From: Methylobacterium indicum
GTDB taxonomy: Bacteria > Pseudomonadota > Alphaproteobacteria > Rhizobiales > Beijerinckiaceae
Reading direction: 5' to 3'
DNA: 38,879 nt
Assembly (NCBI RefSeq): GCF_001043895.1
Contig: NZ_JTHF01000014.1
Coordinates: 1 to 38,879 of the forward strand
The notes beneath the pieces are model-generated. The model worked only from the letters and a program-made list of their open reading frames with translations. It had not been told where the DNA came from and ran no database searches. The position numbers were made by a program, and so were the translations under genes. Numbering within the stretch: the stretch's first letter is position 1; every line of letters begins with the position of its first letter. This document shows positions 35,005-38,879 of the stretch, in pieces.

Positions 35005-35032
35005 TTGCGTCGCGATATTTCAAGTATAAAGT
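35005..35032 (+). promoter_or_regulatory. Candidate monooxygenase-reductase promoter with operator-like site 2
   Basis: TTGCGT (35005-35010), a 16-bp spacer and TAAAGT (35027-35032) form a promoter about 40 bp before the start codon. The operator-like GATA-TTTCA-AGTA-TAAAG (35014-35031) occupies spacer and -10. Its relation to site 1 is an inverted copy about 180 bp away; GCGATATTTCA is identical in both. Confidence 0.62.
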
Positions 35033-35073
35033 TTCTGCGCCGGCGAGCCCGCCGCCACGAGAAGGAGCCCTCC

Positions 35074-37440
35074 ATGCGCGTCACGGTGATCGGCGGCGGA
35101 CCCGGCGGGCTCTATTGCGCGCTCCTGACCAAGAAGCGCCGGCCGGGCTGGCAGGTCGAGGTCTACGAGCAGAACCGGGCCGACGACACGTTCGGCTTCG
35201 GCGTCGTCTTCTCCGACGAGACCCTGCACGAGTTCCTGTCGCGGGACCCGCGCTCGTTCTCCCGGATCCGGGACGCCTTCTCGTACTGGGACGACGTCGC
35301 GATCCACAAGGAGGGCCGGGTCATGCGCTGCGGCGGCAACGGCTTTGCCGGGGTGAGCCGGATGCGCCTGCTCCAGATCCTGCAGGAGCGCTGCCGCGAG
35401 GAGGGGGTGGGGCTGCATTTCGGCGAGAGCGTCCCGCCCGACCGGCTCAAGGAACGCTTCCCCGATTCCGACGTCATCGTCGCCTGCGACGGCATCAACT
35501 CGCGCATCCGCGAGCATTTTCGCGATGCGTTCCGGCCAGAGGTGGAGATCAAGTCCAACCGCTTCTGCTGGATGGGCTCGACCCGGCCGATGGACGAGTT
35601 CAACTATTTCTTCCGCGAGACGCCGCACGGCATCGTCTGTGCCCATACCTACCAGTACGAGCCCGGCCGCTCGACCTGGGTGTTCGAGATGGACGAGGCC
35701 TGCTGGCAGGGCCACGGTTTCACCGAGGCCGACGAGGAGGGCGCGCGCCGGGTCCTCGAGGAGATGTACGAAGAGGAATTGCAGGGCCACGGCCTGCTCC
35801 TCAACCGCTCGACCTGGCGCCGCTTCCCGCGGATCTTCTGCCACGCGTGGTCGCACGACAACATCGTGCTCTTGGGCGACGCCAAGGCCTCGGCGCATTT
35901 CTCGATCGGCTCGGGCACCAAGCTCGCCATGGAATGCGCCATCGCGCTCTCGGACGCGCTCGTGGACAAGGCCGAGGCGGACGTTCAGGCGGCGTTTGCG
36001 GCCTATGACCGGGCGCGGCGCACCCCGTGCCAGGTCGTCCAGCACAATGCCGACGTGTCGCTGGCCTGGTTCGAGCACATGAACCGCTCCTGGGACATGG
36101 ATGCGGAGCAGTTCTCCATGGTGGTGATGTGCCGGGCGAAGTCCGTCACCTACGACAACCTGGTGGTGCGCGATCCCGCCTACGTCGCGGCCGTCGACGA
36201 CGCGTTCTACGCCCGGCTCCAGGCCGAGACCGGCGAGGATTACCGGACGAGCCGGCCGACGCCGATGTTCACGCCCCTGCGCTTGCGCGAGATGCGGATC
36301 CCGAACCGGGTCGCGATGGCGCCGATGGCGCAGTACTCGGCCGACGAGGACGGCAACCTCACCGACTGGCACTTCGTCCACTACACCTCGCACGCGCTCG
36401 GCGGGCCCGGCCTGCTCTTCACCGAGATGACCTGCCCGTCACGTGAGGCCCGCATCACCCCCGGCTGCCCGGGCCTGTGGACCGACGCGCACGAGGCGCA
36501 ATGGGCCCGCATCGTCGATTTCGTCCACGCCCATACCGATACCAGGATGGTGATGCAGCTGGGCCATGCCGGCCGCAAAGGGTCGACGCAGGTCGGCTGG
36601 GAGCGGATGGATCACCCGCTGCCCGACGGCAACTGGCCGATCGTCTCGGCCTCCCCGATCCCGTATCTCGACGGCGTGAGCCAGGTGCCGCACGCCCTCG
36701 ACCGGGCCGGGATGGACCGCGTGCGCGACGCCTTCGTGCAGGCCACCGAGCGGGCGGCCCGGGCCGGCTTCGACATGCTGGAATTGCACTGCGCCCACGG
36801 CTACCTGATGGCCTCCTTCCTCTCGCCGCTGACCAACACCCGCACCGATGAATACGGCGGGTCGATCGAGAACCGCCTGCGCTTCCCGCTTGAGGTGTTT
36901 TCGGCGATGCGGGCCGCGTGGCCGGCGGAGCGGCCGATGTCGGTCCGCATCTCTGCCACCGACTGGGCCGAGGGCGGCATGACCGAGGCCGACACGGTGG
37001 CGGTGGCGCAGGCCCTGCACGAGGCGGGCTGCGACCTCGTCGACGTCTCGGCCGGCCAGACGGTCGCCGAGCAGCGCCCGGTCTACGGCCGGATGTTCCA
37101 GGTCCAGTTCGCCGACGCGATCCGCAACCGCGCCGGCAACCGCGCCCCGATGGCCGTGATGGCGGTCGGCGCGATCACGGAAGCCGGGCAGGTCAACACC
37201 ATCCTGCACACCCGCCGGGCCGACATCGTGGCGCTCGGCCGGCCGCACCTGTGGAACCCGAATTTCTGCCGCCAGGCCGCGGCCTGGTACGACGCCCGCA
37301 CCCAATCCTGGCCGAAGCCCTACCGGCCGGGCCGCGACCAGGCCCATCGCGAATTGCCCAAGGCGCGCGAGCAGGAGATCGCCCTGCGCCGCAAGGCGCG
37401 GCCGCGGCCGCACCAGGCGGGGCAGGCGGCGGCGGAGTAG
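35074..37440 (+). CDS. Bifunctional 2-aminobenzoyl-CoA monooxygenase/reductase (salicylyl-CoA 5-hydroxylase/oxidoreductase)
   Basis: This 788-residue fusion flavoprotein hydroxylates and then reduces the ring of 2-aminobenzoyl-CoA, as known for the Azoarcus evansii enzyme; the product is 2-amino-5-oxocyclohex-1-ene-carbonyl-CoA. The N-terminal half is a class A flavin monooxygenase: [26 protein letters not shown] and [19 protein letters not shown]. The C-terminal half (from about 400) is an old-yellow-enzyme-type domain: [37 protein letters not shown] and [14 protein letters not shown]. The tail is Arg/Lys-rich. The ATG at 35074 has AAGGAG 7 nt upstream. It is transcribed alone, divergently from the importer operon. 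Confidence 0.95.
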   Translation: MRVTVIGGGPGGLYCALLTKKRRPGWQVEVYEQNRADDTFGFGVVFSDETLHEFLSRDPRSFSRIRDAFSYWDDVAIHKEGRVMRCGGNGFAGVSRMRLLQILQERCREEGVGLHFGESVPPDRLKERFPDSDVIVACDGINSRIREHFRDAFRPEVEIKSNRFCWMGSTRPMDEFNYFFRETPHGIVCAHTYQYEPGRSTWVFEMDEACWQGHGFTEADEEGARRVLEEMYEEELQGHGLLLNRSTWRRFPRIFCHAWSHDNIVLLGDAKASAHFSIGSGTKLAMECAIALSDALVDKAEADVQAAFAAYDRARRTPCQVVQHNADVSLAWFEHMNRSWDMDAEQFSMVVMCRAKSVTYDNLVVRDPAYVAAVDDAFYARLQAETGEDYRTSRPTPMFTPLRLREMRIPNRVAMAPMAQYSADEDGNLTDWHFVHYTSHALGGPGLLFTEMTCPSREARITPGCPGLWTDAHEAQWARIVDFVHAHTDTRMVMQLGHAGRKGSTQVGWERMDHPLPDGNWPIVSASPIPYLDGVSQVPHALDRAGMDRVRDAFVQATERAARAGFDMLELHCAHGYLMASFLSPLTNTRTDEYGGSIENRLRFPLEVFSAMRAAWPAERPMSVRISATDWAEGGMTEADTVAVAQALHEAGCDLVDVSAGQTVAEQRPVYGRMFQVQFADAIRNRAGNRAPMAVMAVGAITEAGQVNTILHTRRADIVALGRPHLWNPNFCRQAAAWYDARTQSWPKPYRPGRDQAHRELPKAREQEIALRRKARPRPHQAGQAAAE

Positions 37441-37474
37441 TCCGCCGCGCGAGGATCGCGCCGCCCCTACGGCC

Positions 37475-37500
37475 ATCGGCGGCGGCGCTGCCGATCTTTT
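37475..37500 (+). terminator. Weak terminator after monooxygenase/reductase gene
   Basis: ATCGGC (37475-37480) pairs with GCCGAT (37490-37495) around a 9-nt loop and is followed by CTTTT, 35 bp after the stop. The stem is short but GC-rich. Confidence 0.45.
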
Positions 37501-37575
37501 CGACGTCGTGACGCTTTGTGCGCCAACAACAGATCGATTCATCAAGGCATAACAAGTCCGCCTCTATGAAGTCTG

Positions 37576-37596
37576 GCGCCTCGGATCGTGAGGCGC
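37576..37596 (+). other. Hairpin in chemoreceptor leader
   Basis: GCGCCTC (37576-37582) and GAGGCGC (37590-37596) form a perfect 7-bp stem 26 bp before the receptor start. The role is unknown; it may affect translation initiation, as no clear Shine-Dalgarno is visible there. Confidence 0.35.
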
Positions 37597-37622
37597 GACC
37601 ATCGATGCCGGGCGGTTTCGTG

Positions 37623-38879
37623 ATGAAGTTGTCTCTCAAGCAGGTCCTGATCGGGACGATCCTGACGTTGATGCTGTTCGGTGTGGCGCAAGGCGGCAAC
37701 GGCATCTTGCGCCTGATGACGCTGCGGGACGACATCGTGGCGATTGCCCAGACCCGCCTCCCGGCCTCGAACCTGATCAGCCAGATCTACGCCGAGACCC
37801 AGAGCTACCGGCTCAACCTGTACCGCTTCGTCGTGACCTCGACGGACGATGCCGCCTACGACCGTAACGAGCAGGCCCTGATCAAGAGCCGTCAGGCCTT
37901 GATCGACCTCCAGGCGCGCTACGCGCCGCTGATCTCCGGCCCCGAGGAGCGGACGGCGTTCGACCGCTTCGTCACCAAGTGGAGCGAGTATCTCGAAGGC
38001 CAGAAGGCGGTGACCGGCGCGATGGCGGCCGGCGACCAGGCCTCGGCGCTGGCGACGCTGACCGGGCCCGAGATGACCGCCACCAACGCGCAGGCGACCG
38101 GCGCCCTGAAGTCGATCGTCGCGATGAATGCCGGGGCGGCGCTCGCGAGCGCCGAGCGCAGCAGCGCCAGCGCCGGCAGCGGCATCCTGGCCGCCGGGGT
38201 GATGACCGCGCTGGCGCTCGCCGCCGCCATCGGGGCGATCGTGTTCTCACTCCTCGGCATCGCCCGCCCGATCGCCCGCATGACCGACGCCATGGGCCGG
38301 CTGGCGCGCCACGACCTCGCGGTGCCGGTTCCGGGCATCGGCCGGCGCGACGAGATCGGCGCGATGGCGGGCGCCGTCCAGGTGTTCAAGGAGACCATGC
38401 TGCGGGCTCGCGCCCTGGAGGAGGAGACGGCCCTCGCCCGTGCCTCGGCCGAGGAGCAGCGCCGGGTCGGCATGCGCCAGATGGCGGACGCCTTCGAGAC
38501 GGCGGTCGGCGGCATCGTCGGCCAGGTCTCGGCCTCCGCGATCCAACTCCAGGCGACCGCGGAAGTGATGACCGCCACCGCCCGGGAGACCGCCGCGCAA
38601 TCGACCACCGTGGCGGCGGCCGCCGAGCAGGCGTCCTCCAACGTTGGCACGGTGGCGGCGGCGGCCGAGGAACTCGGCGCCTCGGTCCAGGAGATCGGCC
38701 GCCAGGTCGACGGCTCGGCCCGGCTCGCCCGGGCCGCGGTGGTGGAGGCCGGGCAGACCGCCGATCAGGTCCGCACCCTGACCGAGGCCACCGCCCGCAT
38801 CGGCGACGTGGTCGGGCTGATCTCGTCGATCGCCGCGCAGACCAACCTTCTGGCGCTCAACGCCACCATCGAGGCCGCC
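37623..38879 (+). CDS. Membrane methyl-accepting chemotaxis protein (partial, cut by window end)
   Basis: The reading frame is open to the window end (419 codons present). A first transmembrane helix (about 7-25, VLIGTILTLMLFGVAQ) precedes a periplasmic four-helix-bundle-like sensor (about 30-185, with TRLPASNLISQIYAETQSYR). The second transmembrane segment (about 185-212) is followed by a HAMP domain (GIARPIARMTDAMGRLARHDL) and the start of the signalling domain, up to [20 protein letters not shown]. The ATG at 37623 gives MKLSLKQ; an in-frame ATG at 37605 is possible. The gene lies next to the anthranilate island, so chemotaxis to aromatic acids is imaginable but unproven. Confidence 0.9.
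   Translation, partial: MKLSLKQVLIGTILTLMLFGVAQGGNGILRLMTLRDDIVAIAQTRLPASNLISQIYAETQSYRLNLYRFVVTSTDDAAYDRNEQALIKSRQALIDLQARYAPLISGPEERTAFDRFVTKWSEYLEGQKAVTGAMAAGDQASALATLTGPEMTATNAQATGALKSIVAMNAGAALASAERSSASAGSGILAAGVMTALALAAAIGAIVFSLLGIARPIARMTDAMGRLARHDLAVPVPGIGRRDEIGAMAGAVQVFKETMLRARALEEETALARASAEEQRRVGMRQMADAFETAVGGIVGQVSASAIQLQATAEVMTATARETAAQSTTVAAAAEQASSNVGTVAAAAEELGASVQEIGRQVDGSARLARAAVVEAGQTADQVRTLTEATARIGDVVGLISSIAAQTNLLALNATIEAA

Larger units (their letters stand above)
34685..35073. promoter_or_regulatory. Divergent control region, livK / monooxygenase-reductase
   Basis: This 389-bp gap is AT-richer than its surroundings and holds two divergent promoters that share one architecture. 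On each side, a TTGNNN -35 element, a 16-bp spacer and TAAAGT as -10 enclose the operator-like sequence. The 170-bp stretch between the two promoters shows no gene; it could bind an activator. Confidence 0.6.

Noticed and set aside
33485..35084. Long alternative frame across livK and the upstream control region
   Set aside because: It is an out-of-frame reading of livK that runs through the promoter region; the real frame has a signal peptide and periplasmic binding-protein motifs.
37615..37627. TTTCG-TGA-TGAAG before the terminal chemoreceptor as a fifth operator site
   Set aside because: The spacer is 3 instead of 4 bases, the preceding GATR is absent, and the match overlaps the start codon.

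Overview
The window reads as chromosomal DNA of a very GC-rich alphaproteobacterium, most likely a Methylobacterium-type member of the Hyphomicrobiales. This is inferred from codon use, an RNase E with an S1-domain insertion and a terminal GWW motif, the rne / amiC / mrcA / prfB block, and many alphaproteobacterial palindromic repeats. I see no rRNA, tRNA, CRISPR array, prophage or insertion sequence.

Layout. 1-6.3 kb: a DsbA-like thiol oxidoreductase, a class I/II aminotransferase, a SAM methyltransferase, a Tat-exported sulfatase and a soluble chemotaxis receptor. 6.5-16.7 kb: a conserved housekeeping block with RNase E (minus), then AMIN/amidase_3 cell-wall amidase, penicillin-binding protein 1A and peptide release factor 2 (plus). 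A toxin-first RelE/HigB-HigA-like pair sits inside this block. prfB carries the classical +1 programmed frameshift at CTT TGA C, so its first 23 codons are in a different frame from the rest. 16.8-20.8 kb: an HP0310-like polysaccharide deacetylase/cyclic imidase, a small conserved-looking CxxC protein, a CobW/COG0523 GTPase, a small Lys/Ala/Pro-tailed protein and a CynX/NimT-like MFS exporter.

20.8-37.4 kb is a large catabolic island that I interpret as aerobic anthranilate (2-aminobenzoate) degradation through CoA thioesters. It encodes an aminobenzoate-CoA ligase, the fused flavin monooxygenase/old-yellow-enzyme reductase of the 2-aminobenzoyl-CoA pathway, a crotonase, an acyl-CoA dehydrogenase, an SDR, a RidA-family protein, an arylformamidase-like hydrolase, a flavin monooxygenase plus cupin pair and a complete LIV-type ABC importer. 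A MarR regulator runs in frame and without a stop into the crotonase. I found four copies of an 18-bp operator-like sequence, GATR-TTTCA-N4-TRAAG: two inside the divergent promoters of the importer and the monooxygenase/reductase, one at the start of the SDR-MarR operon, and one before the cupin/flavin monooxygenase genes. I propose that the MarR protein autoregulates the whole island through them. The RidA homologue lacks the usual substrate-carboxylate-binding arginine, which fits a CoA-ester enamine as substrate.

Palindromic DNA divides the island. Three copies of a mosaic ~200-bp element carry lateral hairpins whose stems differ in sequence but keep their pairing. A different nested palindrome lies between the crotonase and acyl-CoA dehydrogenase genes. 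The window ends inside a membrane-bound methyl-accepting chemotaxis protein.
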